Part shown: piece after piece, positions 51,917-60,801 of the stretch
How the letters are laid out: each line of letters begins with the position of its first letter
How positions within the stretch are numbered: the first letter of the stretch is position 1
NCBI RefSeq assembly: GCF_016917755.1
Contig: NZ_CP070326.1
Span: 4,030,001-4,094,000 of the forward strand
Origin: Streptomyces noursei
GTDB taxonomy: Bacteria > Actinomycetota > Actinomycetes > Streptomycetales > Streptomycetaceae
Direction: 5' to 3'
Length of the DNA stretch: 64,000 nt
Program-made: the position numbers and the translations under genes
The notes under the pieces: model-generated
Databases searched by the model: none
The model's input: only the letters and a program-made list of their open reading frames with translations
Told to the model about the DNA's origin: nothing

Positions 51917-52669
51917 TCAGATCTCGTAGACCGCGCCGGCCTTGGCGACCTCGACCGGCCCGTCGTAGACCTTCTGGGCGTCGCGGAGGCTGATGTCCGG
52001 GTCGGTCCACGGCGGGATGTGGGTGAGCACCAGTCGGCCGGCGCCGGCCCGCCGGGCGTGCTCGCCGGCCTCCCGCCCGTTGAGGTGGAGGTCGGGGATG
52101 TCCTCCTTGCCGTGGGTGAAGGACGCCTCGCACAGGAAGAGGTCGGCGCCCTCGGCGAGGCGCTCCAGCGCCGCGCAGGGGCCGGTGTCCCCGGAGTACG
52201 TCAGGGTGCGGCCGCCGTGTTCGATGCGGAAGCCGTACGCCTCGACGGGGTGGCTGACCCGTTCGGTGTGGACGGTGAACGGGCCGATGGTCATGGTGCC
52301 GGGGGTCAGCGTGCGGAAGTCGAAGACCTCGCTCATCGCCGCCTCGTGCGGCAGGTCGGCGTGCGCGGCGGTCAGCCGGCGCTCGGTGCCGGCCGGCCCG
52401 TAGACCGGCATCGGCGCGCAGCGGCCGCCGTCCGGCCGGTAGTAGCGGACGACGAAGTAGCCGCACAGGTCGATGCAGTGATCGGCGTGCAGGTGCGACA
52501 GGAGCACGGCGTCCAGGTCGTAGAGACCGCAGTGGCGCTGCAACTCGCCGAGGGCGCCGTTGCCCATGTCGAGGAGCAGCCTGAAGCCGTCGGCCTCCAG
52601 GAGGTAGCTCGAACAGGCCGATTCCATGGAGGGGAACGACCCCGAGCATCCGACGACGGTGAGCTTCAT
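51917..52669 (-). CDS. Metallo-beta-lactamase-fold hydrolase (RNase Z-like)
   Basis: 250 residues. Metal motif SHLHADHCIDL near residue 58, TYSGDTGP (third-ligand Asp) and a final LTHIPPW histidine. The layout MKLTVVGCSGSFP is that of RNase Z/arylsulfatase-like MBL proteins. It may be an RNase Z relative or a phosphodiesterase; it lacks an obvious exosite arm. ATG 52669 has no strong ribosome site. Confidence 0.82.
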   Translation of the reverse strand: MKLTVVGCSGSFPSMESACSSYLLEADGFRLLLDMGNGALGELQRHCGLYDLDAVLLSHLHADHCIDLCGYFVVRYYRPDGGRCAPMPVYGPAGTERRLTAAHADLPHEAAMSEVFDFRTLTPGTMTIGPFTVHTERVSHPVEAYGFRIEHGGRTLTYSGDTGPCAALERLAEGADLFLCEASFTHGKEDIPDLHLNGREAGEHARRAGAGRLVLTHIPPWTDPDISLRDAQKVYDGPVEVAKAGAVYEI

Positions 52670-52688
52670 GCGGGCGTGAACCTCCGTG

Positions 52689-52723
52689 GGCTGGGGGCAC
52701 CTCCCAGCGGTAGCTGGGGGAGG
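52689..52723. repeat. Short interspersed hairpin repeat upstream of the MBL hydrolase
   Basis: Unit TGGGCTGGGGGCACCTCCCAGC, GGTA, GCTGGGGGAG; the core CCCAGC/GCTGGG forms a hairpin with a GGTA loop. Same family as the copies at 10375, 23629 and 43303. It may alter the 5' leader of the hydrolase gene. Confidence 0.7.
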
Positions 52724-52986
52724 GCGGCAGCCGGCGGCTCCCCTTGGGGGTGGTGGTCCCGGCGGTGCCGTGCCGGGCTGCTGCCGGGTCCTTGGCAGTC
52801 GGTGCGGTGCCCCCGAGCGTAAGGCGCGAAGGGGCGTGTGACGCCTTTGGTGGGGCGAGCTGTGGGCGGAATCACCAGTCCGGGTGGGGGTTCGGCGGGC
52901 GGCCGTGCACCGGGCTTCCGGTGGGCGGAAAGTCCGCCGTGCCCGCGCCGCGCGGGGCGTGTCCGGCGGCGGCCCGGCGAAGCGCA

Positions 52987-53023
52987 AAGGGGTGGCTCCG
53001 GCGGACGCCGGAAGCCACCCCTT
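52987..53023 (-). terminator. Terminator of the cysO-cysM operon
   Basis: Arms 52987-53002 and 53007-53023 pair over 16 bp with a single-base bulge and a 4-base loop, 14 bases after the cysM stop. Confidence 0.85.
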
Positions 53024-53036
53024 CGGGGGGGCGGGC

Positions 53037-53987
53037 CTATGCCCAGAGCTGCCCGTGCAGCGTCGCGATCGCCGCCTCGGTCGACTCGGCGGTGTAGACG
53101 CCGGTGGAGAGGTACTTCCAACCGCCGTCGGCGACCACGAAGACGATGTCGGCCGACTCGCCGGCGCGGACCGCCTTGCGGGCGACGCCGAGGGCGGCGT
53201 GCAGCGCGGCGCCGGTGGAGATGCCGGCGAAGATGCCTTCCGTCGCGAGGAGTTCGCGGGTGCGGCGGACCGCGTCCTCGGAGCCGACGGAGAAGCGGGT
53301 GGTGAGGACGGACTCGTCGTAGAGCTCGGGGATGAAGCCCTCGTCGAGGTTGCGCAGGCCGTAGACGACGTCGTCGTAGCGGGGTTCGGCGGCGACGATC
53401 TGCACGCCGGGGACGTGCTCGCGCAGATAGCGGCCGACGCCCATCAGGGTGCCGGTGGTGCCCAGGCCCGCCACGAAGTGGGTGACCGAGGGCAGGTCGG
53501 CGAGGATCTCGGGGCCGGTGGTGGCGTAGTGGGCGCCGGCGTTGTCCGGGTTGCCGTACTGGTAGAGCATCACCCAGTCGGGGTGCTCGGCGGCGAGCTC
53601 CTTGGCGACCTTCACGGCGGTGTTGGAGCCGCCCGCGGCCGGCGAGGAGATGATCTCGGCGCCCCACATGGCGAGCAGTTCGCGCCGTTCGGAGGAGGTG
53701 TTCTCGGGCATCACGCAGACGATGCGGTAGCCCTTGAGCTTGGCCGCCATGGCGAGCGAGATGCCGGTGTTGCCGCTGGTGGGCTCCAGGATCGTGCAGC
53801 CGGGGGTGAGCCGGCCGTCCTTCTCGGCCTGCTCGATCATGTGGAGCGCGGGCCGGTCCTTGACGGAGCCCGTGGGGTTGCGGTCCTCCAGCTTCGCCCA
53901 GATGCGGACGTCCTCGGAGGGGGAGAGGCGCGGGAGGCGGACGAGAGGGGTGTTCCCGACCGCCGCCAGCGGGGAGTCGTACCGCAC
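53037..53987 (-). CDS. cysM: Cysteine synthase CysM (CysO-thiocarboxylate dependent)
   Basis: 316 residues. PLP fold-type II enzyme: Schiff-base Lys43 in NPTGSVKDRPA, phosphate loop TSGNTGIS, and GLGTTGTLMG. The C-terminal end (FVVADGGWKYLSTGVYT) and the adjacent cysO and mec genes match the mycobacterial O-phosphoserine sulfhydrylase system, in which sulfide arrives on the CysO thiocarboxylate. GTG 53987 lies 1 base after the cysO stop. It acts in the cytoplasm. Confidence 0.92.
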   Translation of the reverse strand: MRYDSPLAAVGNTPLVRLPRLSPSEDVRIWAKLEDRNPTGSVKDRPALHMIEQAEKDGRLTPGCTILEPTSGNTGISLAMAAKLKGYRIVCVMPENTSSERRELLAMWGAEIISSPAAGGSNTAVKVAKELAAEHPDWVMLYQYGNPDNAGAHYATTGPEILADLPSVTHFVAGLGTTGTLMGVGRYLREHVPGVQIVAAEPRYDDVVYGLRNLDEGFIPELYDESVLTTRFSVGSEDAVRRTRELLATEGIFAGISTGAALHAALGVARKAVRAGESADIVFVVADGGWKYLSTGVYTAESTEAAIATLHGQLWA

Positions 53988-53988
53988 G

Positions 53989-54267
53989 TCAGCTCTTTCC
54001 GCCGGCCACGGCGGGCAGGATCGTCACGTTGTCGCCGTCGGCGAGCTTGGTGGAGATGCCCTCCAGGAAGCGCACGTCCTCGTCGTTGAGGTAGACGTTG
54101 ACGAAGCGGCGCAGCTGCTCGCCTTCGACCAGGCGCTCGCGGATGCCGGTGTGCCGGCTCTCCAGGTCGCTGAAGAGCTCGCCGAGGGTCTCGCCGCTGC
54201 CCTCGACGGCCTTCTGGCCGTCGGTGTAGCTGCGCAGGATGGTCGGGATGCGGACCTCGATGGCCAT
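53989..54267 (-). CDS. cysO: Sulfur-carrier protein CysO (MoaD/ThiS family)
   Basis: 92 residues, ubiquitin-like fold: IRVPTILRSYTDG-type opening (EVRIPTILRSYTDGQKAVEG), FVNVYLNDEDVRFLEG and DGDNVTILPAVAGG. In Mycobacterium the protein ends at Gly-Gly, the site of thiocarboxylation. Here two extra residues, Lys-Ser, follow, so a protease must expose the Gly-Gly first. ATG 54267 follows GGAG at 8 bases. Cotranscribed with cysM. Confidence 0.92.
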   Translation of the reverse strand: MAIEVRIPTILRSYTDGQKAVEGSGETLGELFSDLESRHTGIRERLVEGEQLRRFVNVYLNDEDVRFLEGISTKLADGDNVTILPAVAGGKS

Positions 54268-54425
54268 GGGAGTGCTCCTGTCGGAGTTCGGGGTGCGGTG
54301 GCGGGGCGATGTGCGGGCGGTGCGTCGGCGGCGCGCCGCGGCGGTGCGGGGATGCGGGCGGTGCGGCGCGCCGGAACGGCGCGGGGCACCGCGGGGAGCG
54401 GCGTGGCGCCGCGGGCCGGCGACGG

Positions 54426-54563
54426 TCAGCGCGCGGCGCAGCGCGGACAGATGGCGCTGGAGAGGCGGCACAGGTCGACGTGCAGTCGCGCGGCTCCGCC
54501 GCCGAAGGCGCCCAGAAGGGCGGAGGCGGAGCGGCGCGTGGCCAGCGGGGCGTGCGACAGCAC
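54426..54563 (-). CDS. Cysteine-rich leader peptide upstream of cysO-cysM
   Basis: A short frame whose end reads RLHVDLCRLSSAICPRCAAR, the R-x-HVDL-x-R form of actinobacterial leader peptides near sulfur genes, with three Cys codons in its last 14. GTG 54563 follows AGAGG at 6 bases (45 residues); ATG 54608 would give 60. It ends 158 bases before cysO. Translation pausing at the Cys codons could couple cysO expression to cysteine supply. Confidence 0.65.
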   Translation of the reverse strand: MLSHAPLATRRSASALLGAFGGGAARLHVDLCRLSSAICPRCAAR

Positions 54564-54782
54564 ACCCGGCCTCTGCTCGCTCACTCCGCACACGACACGG
54601 TCAACCATGCGGTCATCGTATCGATTCCCGGTCCGGGTTCTGGAACCCCGTCTCAGGATCCGGTCGGCCGCTGCACACCAGGTGGGACGGGGCACCGGCC
54701 CGGTCCGCCGCGCATGCCGCACCCGGGGGCGAATGCCCAGGTCACGGCCGCAGAGCGGATCCGGCATGAGGTCCGCCACGGG

Positions 54783-55208
54783 TCAGGCGTAGCTCTCGAC
54801 TATCCGGACCTCTTCCTCGGTGACCTCGCCGTCCACGATCCGGAACGAGCGGAACTGGAAGGGGCCGGCGTCGTCGGCGTCGGCGGTGGAGACCAGGACG
54901 TAGTGCGCGCCGGGCTCGTTGGCGTAGGAGATGTCGGTGCGCGAGGGGTACGCCTCGGTGGCGGTGTGCGAGTGGTAGATGATCACCGGTTCCTCGTCCC
55001 GGTCGTCCATCTCGCGGTAGAGCTTGAGCAGATCGGCGGAGTCGAACTCGTAGAACGTGGGCGAGCGGGCGGCGTTGAGCATCGGGATGAACCGCTCGGG
55101 CCGGCCGCTGCCGGCCGGGCCCGCGACCACGCCGCAGGCTTCGTCGGGGTGGTCCTGGCGGGCGTGCGCGACGATCTGGTCGTGCAGGGCCTTGGTGAGG
55201 GTCAGCAT
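54783..55208 (-). CDS. mec: Mec-type JAMM metallopeptidase (M67 family)
   Basis: 141 residues. JAMM motif complete: Glu23, His79-x-His81 (YHSHTATEAYPS) with Ser89 and Asp92. In mycobacteria Mec releases cysteine from the CysO-cysteine adduct. The gene lies upstream of cysO-cysM on the same strand, with the leader peptide between them. ATG 55208 has no clear ribosome site and may be leaderless. Confidence 0.88.
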   Translation of the reverse strand: MLTLTKALHDQIVAHARQDHPDEACGVVAGPAGSGRPERFIPMLNAARSPTFYEFDSADLLKLYREMDDRDEEPVIIYHSHTATEAYPSRTDISYANEPGAHYVLVSTADADDAGPFQFRSFRIVDGEVTEEEVRIVESYA

Positions 55209-55273
55209 GCGGCCAAGGATAAGGAGGTGCGTGCGGAGCACTCAGGCAAGGGTGGTGGTGGGAAACCGGTGGG

Positions 55274-55312
55274 CGGGCCCGCGCGTACCGAAAAGTGGTA
55301 CGCGCGGGCCCG
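55274..55312 (-). terminator. Terminator of the amino-acid permease gene
   Basis: A 16-bp perfect stem (55274-55289 with 55297-55312) and 7-base loop, 44 bases after the permease stop and before the mec start. Confidence 0.88.
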
Positions 55313-55355
55313 AATGCTGGACAGCCGGCGGTTTTCCCGCCGGGCGTCCCGGGGG

Positions 55356-56798
55356 TCAGCCCTTCTCGGCCGGCTCCACGGGGGTCAGCTGCGCGCTGTC
55401 CCGGCGCTTGATCGCCAGGTAGCCCACGGCCATGATGAGCGCCCACAGGGGGGCCGCGTAGAGCGAGATCCGGGTGTCCGGGTCGATGCCCATCATCACG
55501 ATCACCATGGCGATGAAGGCCAGCGCGAAGATCGAGGTGTAGGGGGCACCGGGGGCCTTGAACTCGGACTGCGGCAGCTCGCCGCGGTTCGCCTTGGCCC
55601 GGTAGCGCAGCTGGGAGAGCAGGATGACGATCCAGGCCCACATACCGGAGATGGTGGCGAAGGAGACGACGTAGTTGAACGCGTCACCGGGCCACTGGTA
55701 GTTGATGTAGACGCCGAACAGCATCAGCGCGACCGAGATGCCGGTGCCCCAGGTGGGCAGGCCGGTCTTGCTGAGCCGGGTGAAGATCTTGGGGCCCTGG
55801 CCGTTGAGCGCCAGGTCGCGCAGCATCCGGCCGGTGGAGTACATACCGGAGTTGGCCGAGGACAGCGCCGCGGTCAGCACGACGAAGTTGACGATGCCCG
55901 CGCCGGCCGGCAGGCCGATCTGCTGGAAGGCGGCGACGAACGGGCTGACGCCCGGCTTGAAGGCCGTCCAGCTGACGACGGACAGGATGATGATGAGCGC
56001 GCCGACGTAGAAGAGGCCGATCCGCCACGGCACGGTGTTGATGGCCTTGGGGAGCACCTTCTTCGGCTCGTTCGCCTCGCCCGCGGTGACGCCGACGAGT
56101 TCGACGGCGAGGAAGGCGAACATCACGATCTGCAGCGTCATCAGCGTGCCGCCGATGCCCTTGGGGAAGAAGCCGCCGTGGCTCCACAGGAGGCTGAACG
56201 ACGCGGTGTCGCCGGCCTTGGAGAAGCCGAGGGTGATGACGCCGAGGCCGATCAGGATCATGCCGATGATCGCGGTGACCTTGACCATCGAGAACCAGAA
56301 TTCGAGTTCACCGAAGATCTTCACCGAGATCAGGTTGATGCCGAAGAGCGCGACGGTGAAGACCAGTGCGGACACCCATTGAGGTATGCCCTCGTTCCAG
56401 TACTGGACATAGGTGGCCGCGGCGGTCACTTCGGTGATGCCGGTGACGACCCAGAAGAGCCAGTACGTCCAGCCCGTGACGAATCCGATGAACGGGCCGA
56501 GGAATTCCCGGCCGTACTCGGAGAACGAGCCGGAGACGGGCCGGTACATGAGCAGTTCGCCCAGCGCCCGCATGATGAGGAAGATGACCAGACCGACGAT
56601 GGCGTACGCCAGGATGATGCTCGGTCCGGCCTTGGAAATGGCCTTGCCTGCTCCGAGGAACAGACCGGTACCGATGGCGCCACCAATGGCGATCATCTGG
56701 ATCTGGCGATTGCCCAGACCCCGCTGGTAGCCCTCTTCGGGGGCTTTGCCAGCGGCCTCGTTGCCGTCGTGATTCTTGTCGACCTGCACAGAGGTCAT
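55356..56798 (-). CDS. Amino-acid permease (APC superfamily, AAT family)
   Basis: 480 residues with twelve membrane spans. AAT signature near the start: YQRGLGNRQIQMIAIGGAIGTGLFLGAG. The segments SFSEYGREFLGPFIGFVTGWTYW and VELVGVTAGEANEPKKVLPKAINTVPWRI are typical of GABA/D-serine/aromatic permeases. ATG 56798 is used with GGAGAAAGG about 10 bases upstream; ATG 56819 is possible. Transported amino acid not predictable. Confidence 0.88.
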   Translation of the reverse strand: MTSVQVDKNHDGNEAAGKAPEEGYQRGLGNRQIQMIAIGGAIGTGLFLGAGKAISKAGPSIILAYAIVGLVIFLIMRALGELLMYRPVSGSFSEYGREFLGPFIGFVTGWTYWLFWVVTGITEVTAAATYVQYWNEGIPQWVSALVFTVALFGINLISVKIFGELEFWFSMVKVTAIIGMILIGLGVITLGFSKAGDTASFSLLWSHGGFFPKGIGGTLMTLQIVMFAFLAVELVGVTAGEANEPKKVLPKAINTVPWRIGLFYVGALIIILSVVSWTAFKPGVSPFVAAFQQIGLPAGAGIVNFVVLTAALSSANSGMYSTGRMLRDLALNGQGPKIFTRLSKTGLPTWGTGISVALMLFGVYINYQWPGDAFNYVVSFATISGMWAWIVILLSQLRYRAKANRGELPQSEFKAPGAPYTSIFALAFIAMVIVMMGIDPDTRISLYAAPLWALIMAVGYLAIKRRDSAQLTPVEPAEKG

Positions 56799-57148
56799 GA
56801 GTGGTGCGCCTTTCTCCATACCGACCCGGTTCTTTCCGGATCGGGTCCCGATCCCCCCGGATGGAGTTCCTGCACGCCGACGGTCGGCCGGCCCAGCGCT
56901 CCCGCAGCGACAGGGGTGGCGTCGCTGACGGCAGGTCGAGAACATTTATCACGGCCTGACGGAGATCGACCAGGGATGCCGTGAGCCAACGCACAGGTAA
57001 ATCAGGACAAAGGGAGAAATCTACAACACACCACACGGGTCCAGTAACGCGATCGTTATCCGGATTTGAGCATCCGCTGAGCGAACGCGGGGTAAAGGCT
57101 CGGCCCCCGCGCCCCCGTTCGCGCCGGAGCCGCCGGGCGGCCCGCCGG
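56799..57148. other. Upstream region of the permease gene
   Basis: 350 bases without a supported gene. An AT-richer stretch at 56995-57070 (unusual here) includes an imperfect palindrome TAACGCGATCGTTA (57046-57059) and probably holds the permease promoter. The GC-rich 57100-57148 follows the DUF2017 stop. Confidence 0.45.
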
Positions 57149-57742
57149 TCAGCCCGTCAGCGCCTCGACGAGCGTCTCCTGGAGCCCGCCCAGCCAGAAG
57201 TAGGCCAGCACCATCGGCTTGCGCGGATCGCTGTCCGGCAGCCGCAGCAGTTCCCCGCCGTCGTCCTCGTCGGTGACCTCCAGCCGGGTGCCGATGGCCA
57301 GCCGGAGGTCGTTGAGCGCGCCGAGCCACTGCCGGCACTCGTCCGGCTTGAGCCGCAGCACCGCCCCGCCCCCCTCGGCCGACAGCGCGTTCAGCGCATG
57401 GACCAGCGCCAGGGCGTCCGAGCGCTTGCGGTCCCGCAGGTCGTTCTCGGTGTAGCGGCGGAACTCGGCGGAGGCGGCGCGCACGTCGTCGTCCGGGACG
57501 AGGTCGGGGCCGCCGTAGGCGTCCGGGAAGAAGCGGGCGAGCACCGGATCGGACGGCGGCTCACTGGGGCCCTCGGCGAAGAGCGCGGCCAGCATGGCGT
57601 CCTCGTCGCTGCCGGCGGGCTCCTCGCCCGGGCCGATCAGCTCCAGGAGTTGGACGGCGAGGCTGCGCAGGATGGAGATCTCGGCCTCGTCGAGCGGGGC
57701 CGCCGCGCCGCCTCCGGGCAGCGGTTCGAACCGGCCGGTCAT
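57149..57742 (-). CDS. DUF2017 family protein
   Basis: 197 residues, alpha-helical with acidic patches; DEAEISILRSLAVQLLELIGP, FFPDAY and ENDLRDRKRSDALALVHAL are DUF2017 blocks. The gene is linked with clpS in actinomycetes, here by ATGA overlap. Function unknown; a role near N-end-rule proteolysis is suggested only by linkage. Confidence 0.82.
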   Translation of the reverse strand: MTGRFEPLPGGGAAAPLDEAEISILRSLAVQLLELIGPGEEPAGSDEDAMLAALFAEGPSEPPSDPVLARFFPDAYGGPDLVPDDDVRAASAEFRRYTENDLRDRKRSDALALVHALNALSAEGGGAVLRLKPDECRQWLGALNDLRLAIGTRLEVTDEDDGGELLRLPDSDPRKPMVLAYFWLGGLQETLVEALTG

Positions 57743-58101
57743 CCGCGGTCCTGCTGGAGGGTCGCCCACAGGCCGTAGCCGTGCATGGCCTGCACGTCGC
57801 GTTCCATTTCTTCTCGGGTGCCGCTGGAGACGACCGCGCGGCCTTTGTGATGGACGTCGAGCATCAGCCGGTGCGCCTTGTCCTTGGAGTAGCCGAAGTA
57901 CGTCTGGAAGACGTAGGAGACATAGCTCATGAGATTCACGGGGTCGTTGTGAACGATCGTGACCCACGGGACGTCGGGCTCCGGCACCGCGAAGGGGGCC
58001 TCACTGGTCTCCGGACGTTCGATCTCGACCGGCACGCTGAGGGTGCCGCGGTGTGGCCGGAGGGTGCTGATGGGTGACGGGTGGGCGCTCACAGGGCCCA
58101 T
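57739..58101 (-). CDS. clpS: ATP-dependent Clp protease adaptor ClpS
   Basis: 120 residues. Core VTIVHNDPVNLMSYVSYVFQTYFGYSKDKAHRLMLDVHHKGRAVVSSGTREEMERDVQAMHGYGL; the HNDPVN segment binds N-degron residues and the rest docks on ClpC/ClpA. The first 38 residues are a disordered tail. ATG 58101 is used; GTG 58092 is possible. Divergent from pncB. Confidence 0.94.
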   Translation of the reverse strand: MGPVSAHPSPISTLRPHRGTLSVPVEIERPETSEAPFAVPEPDVPWVTIVHNDPVNLMSYVSYVFQTYFGYSKDKAHRLMLDVHHKGRAVVSSGTREEMERDVQAMHGYGLWATLQQDRG

Positions 58102-58232
58102 GCTGCCACCCGCGGACGGCAGACGCACAAACGGCCCTGACGTGGGTCGCACCGGCGCGGCGCCGCGGGCCCCGGGGGCCGCCCGGACCCACTATCGTCA
58201 AAGTGACGAGTATTGGGGGTAGCATCTTCCTC

Positions 58233-59561
58233 ATGAACACAGCAGACCTGGGGCTGCCGGTGGCCGTGCCGTCGACTGCGCTCTTCACCGACCAGTACGA
58301 ACTCACCATGCTGCAGGCCGCGTTGCGGTCCGGCACCGCGGACCGGCGGTCGGTCTTCGAGGTCTTCACCCGGCGACTGCCCGAGGGCCGCCGCTACGGC
58401 GTGGTGGCCGGCACCGGGCGGGTGCTGGACGCGGTGGAGAACTTCCGCTTCGACGACACCATCCTGGGCTTCCTGCGGGAGCGCGGCATCCTCGACGGGC
58501 CGACGCTGGACTGGCTGGCCGACTACCGCTTCCGGGGCGACATCTGGGGCTACCCGGAGGGCGAGGTCTACTTCCCCGGTTCGCCGATCATGCGCGTCGA
58601 GGGCACCTTCGCCGAGGCGGTGGTGCTGGAGACGGTGATCCTGTCGATCCTCAACCACGACTCGGCGGTGGCCGCGGCCGCCTCCCGGATGGCGGTGGCG
58701 GCCGGCGACCGCCCGCTGATGGAGATGGGCGCCCGGCGCACCCACGAGCTCTCCGCGGTGGCCGCGGCCCGCGCCGCGTACGTCGGCGGCTTCCACGTCA
58801 CCTCGGACCTGGCGGCCGGCTTCCGCTACAACATCCCCACGGTCGGCACCAGCGCGCACGCCTTCACCCTGCTGCACGACAGCGAACGGGACGCCTTCAC
58901 CGCGCAGGTGGAGACCCTGGGCAGCGGGACCACGCTGCTGGTGGACACCTTCGACGTCACCGAGGCGGTGCGCTCCGCCGTGGAGGTGGCAGGACCGGGC
59001 CTGGGCGCGGTGCGGATCGACTCCGGCGACCTGCTGCTGATCGCGCACCGGGTGCGCCAGCAGCTGGACGAGCTGGGCGCGACCAAGACCAGGATCGTGG
59101 TCACCAGCGACCTGGACGAGTACGCCATCGCCTCGCTGGCCGCCGCGCCGGTGGACGCGTACGGGGTCGGCACCCAGCTGGTGACCGGCAGCGGGCACCC
59201 GACCTGCTCGATGGTCTACAAGCTGGTCGCGCGGGCGGACAGCAACGAGCCGGGCGCACCGCTGCGGCCGGTGGCGAAGAAGTCGATGGGCGCCAAGTCC
59301 TCGGTCGGCGGCCGCAAGTGGGCGGCCCGCCGGCTGGACGAGGAGGGGGTGGCCGAGGCCGAGGTGGTCGGCACCGGCCCGGTGCCGGCCGAGTTGACCG
59401 ACCAGCTGCTCCAGGTGCCGCTGGTCAGCGGCGGCCAGGTGGTGGCCCGGGAGCCGCTGGACGCGGCCCGCAGCCGGCACATCGCGGCCCGCGCCGGGCT
59501 GCCGCTGTCGGCCACCCAGCTGTCCCGCGGCGAGCCGGTGCTGCCCACCGAGTTCGTCTGA
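58233..59561 (+). CDS. pncB: Nicotinate phosphoribosyltransferase
   Basis: 442 residues. Opening TALFTDQYELTMLQAAL and later blocks FMEMGARRTHELSAV-like LMEMGARRTH, GTSAHAF, RIDSGDL and GVGTQLVTG are those of NAPRTase. It joins nicotinate to phosphoribosyl pyrophosphate using ATP. With the nicotinamidase gene 136 bp downstream it completes salvage of nicotinamide into NAD. No strong ribosome site precedes ATG 58233. Confidence 0.93.
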   Translation: MNTADLGLPVAVPSTALFTDQYELTMLQAALRSGTADRRSVFEVFTRRLPEGRRYGVVAGTGRVLDAVENFRFDDTILGFLRERGILDGPTLDWLADYRFRGDIWGYPEGEVYFPGSPIMRVEGTFAEAVVLETVILSILNHDSAVAAAASRMAVAAGDRPLMEMGARRTHELSAVAAARAAYVGGFHVTSDLAAGFRYNIPTVGTSAHAFTLLHDSERDAFTAQVETLGSGTTLLVDTFDVTEAVRSAVEVAGPGLGAVRIDSGDLLLIAHRVRQQLDELGATKTRIVVTSDLDEYAIASLAAAPVDAYGVGTQLVTGSGHPTCSMVYKLVARADSNEPGAPLRPVAKKSMGAKSSVGGRKWAARRLDEEGVAEAEVVGTGPVPAELTDQLLQVPLVSGGQVVAREPLDAARSRHIAARAGLPLSATQLSRGEPVLPTEFV

Positions 59562-59696
59562 GCGGCCCGCGCGGGCGGCGGCCGGCGGGTGGGTGCGGCG
59601 GGACCGCGCTCCCCCTCCCGCCGCGCGCCCGCAGTGGCTACCCTCGGTCACACCACGCCACGCGCCCCTTCGAACCCCAGCCGGAAGGCACGCACC

Positions 59697-60293
59697 ATGC
59701 ACCGGGCACTGATCGTCGTCGATGTACAGAACGACTTCTGCGAGGGCGGCAGCCTCGCGGTGGCGGGCGGCGCGGACGTCGCGGCGGCCATCACCGATCT
59801 GGTGGGCGCCGCGGCCGGCAGCGGCTACCGCCACGTCGTGGCCACCCGCGACCACCACGTCGATCCGGGCGACCACTTCTCCGACCACCCCGACTACCGC
59901 GCGTCCTGGCCCGTGCACTGCGTGGCGGGCACCGAGGGCAGCGGCTTCCACCCGAACTTCGCGCCGGCCATCACCTCCGGCGCGATCGACGCGGTGTTCT
60001 CCAAGGGCGCCCACGCCGCCGCGTACAGCGGCTTCGAGGGCACGGACGAGCACGGCACCCCGCTCGCCCGCTGGCTGCGGGAGCGGGGCGTCACCGAGGT
60101 CGACGTGGTCGGGATCGCCACGGATCACTGCGTTCGGGCCACCGCGCTGGATGCCGTCCACGAGGGGTTCGCCACTCGGGTCCTGCTGGACCTGACCGCC
60201 GGGGTGGCCGCGGAGACCACCGAGGCGGCCCTGGCGGAGCTGCGCGCCGCCGGCGCGGAGCTGACCGGCAAACCGGTGGTCGCCGGCGGCTGA
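59697..60293 (+). CDS. pncA: Nicotinamidase
   Basis: 198 residues, isochorismatase fold and very similar to mycobacterial PncA: catalytic Asp9, Lys103 and Cys145 (VDVQNDF, SKGA, TDHCVRAT), metal ligands Asp52, His54, His60 and His74. It converts nicotinamide to nicotinate, the substrate of PncB upstream. GGAAGG lies about 10 bases before ATG 59697. Confidence 0.93.
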   Translation: MHRALIVVDVQNDFCEGGSLAVAGGADVAAAITDLVGAAAGSGYRHVVATRDHHVDPGDHFSDHPDYRASWPVHCVAGTEGSGFHPNFAPAITSGAIDAVFSKGAHAAAYSGFEGTDEHGTPLARWLRERGVTEVDVVGIATDHCVRATALDAVHEGFATRVLLDLTAGVAAETTEAALAELRAAGAELTGKPVVAGG

Positions 60294-60327
60294 CGGTCTC
60301 GTATCGCGCCCTGGCGGCCGCTCGTCC

Positions 60328-60684
60328 TCACACGCCGGACGGGCTGGGAGTGCCCTGGCGCAGCAGGGCGCGTATCGGGTGCCAGGACTCGGTCTCGTCG
60401 TCGGGGGCCTCGCGCCAGACCAGGCCGTCGGGGTGGTGCAGCACCGCGGTGATCTCGTCGGGCGTCGGCGGCTCGGTGTTGCCGCGCAGGTAGACGGCCC
60501 GCAGTCCGAGGTTGCGCAGCCTGGTCAGGGCGCGCTGGCGGTTCACCGCGTGAACCAGGACCCGGATGCGGCAGCCGCCGTCGTACGGCCCGCAGAGCGG
60601 GCCGTGGTCCGGCCTGGGCAGCGAGAGGGCGACCACCACGCTTCCGCCCGGAAGCCTGATGAAGCCGCCTCTGGTCATCGTCAT
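60328..60684 (-). CDS. Conserved hypothetical protein
   Basis: 118 residues; no family recognised. A beta-rich start (GGSVVVALSL), CGPYDGGCRIRVLVHAVNRQRALTRLRNLGLRAVYLRG suggests an alpha/beta domain, followed by a Pro/Asp-rich region. ATG 60684 follows GGGGGAG. Convergent with pncA. Confidence 0.6.
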   Translation of the reverse strand: MTMTRGGFIRLPGGSVVVALSLPRPDHGPLCGPYDGGCRIRVLVHAVNRQRALTRLRNLGLRAVYLRGNTEPPTPDEITAVLHHPDGLVWREAPDDETESWHPIRALLRQGTPSPSGV

Positions 60685-60742
60685 ATCTCCCCCGTGAGAC
60701 TCGGCGTCAACAAGGAACTGTAGGACGCATCTAAACGCCTAT

Positions 60743-60772
60743 CGACCGCCGCCCGCTAGGGGGCGGCGGTCG
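60743..60772 (-). terminator. Terminator of the M6 metalloprotease gene
   Basis: A 12-bp perfect stem (60743-60754 with 60761-60772) with a 6-base loop, 30 bases past the protease stop. Confidence 0.85.
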
Positions 60773-60801
60773 AAAACGCTGTGACCTGCGATTTTTACTT
60801 T

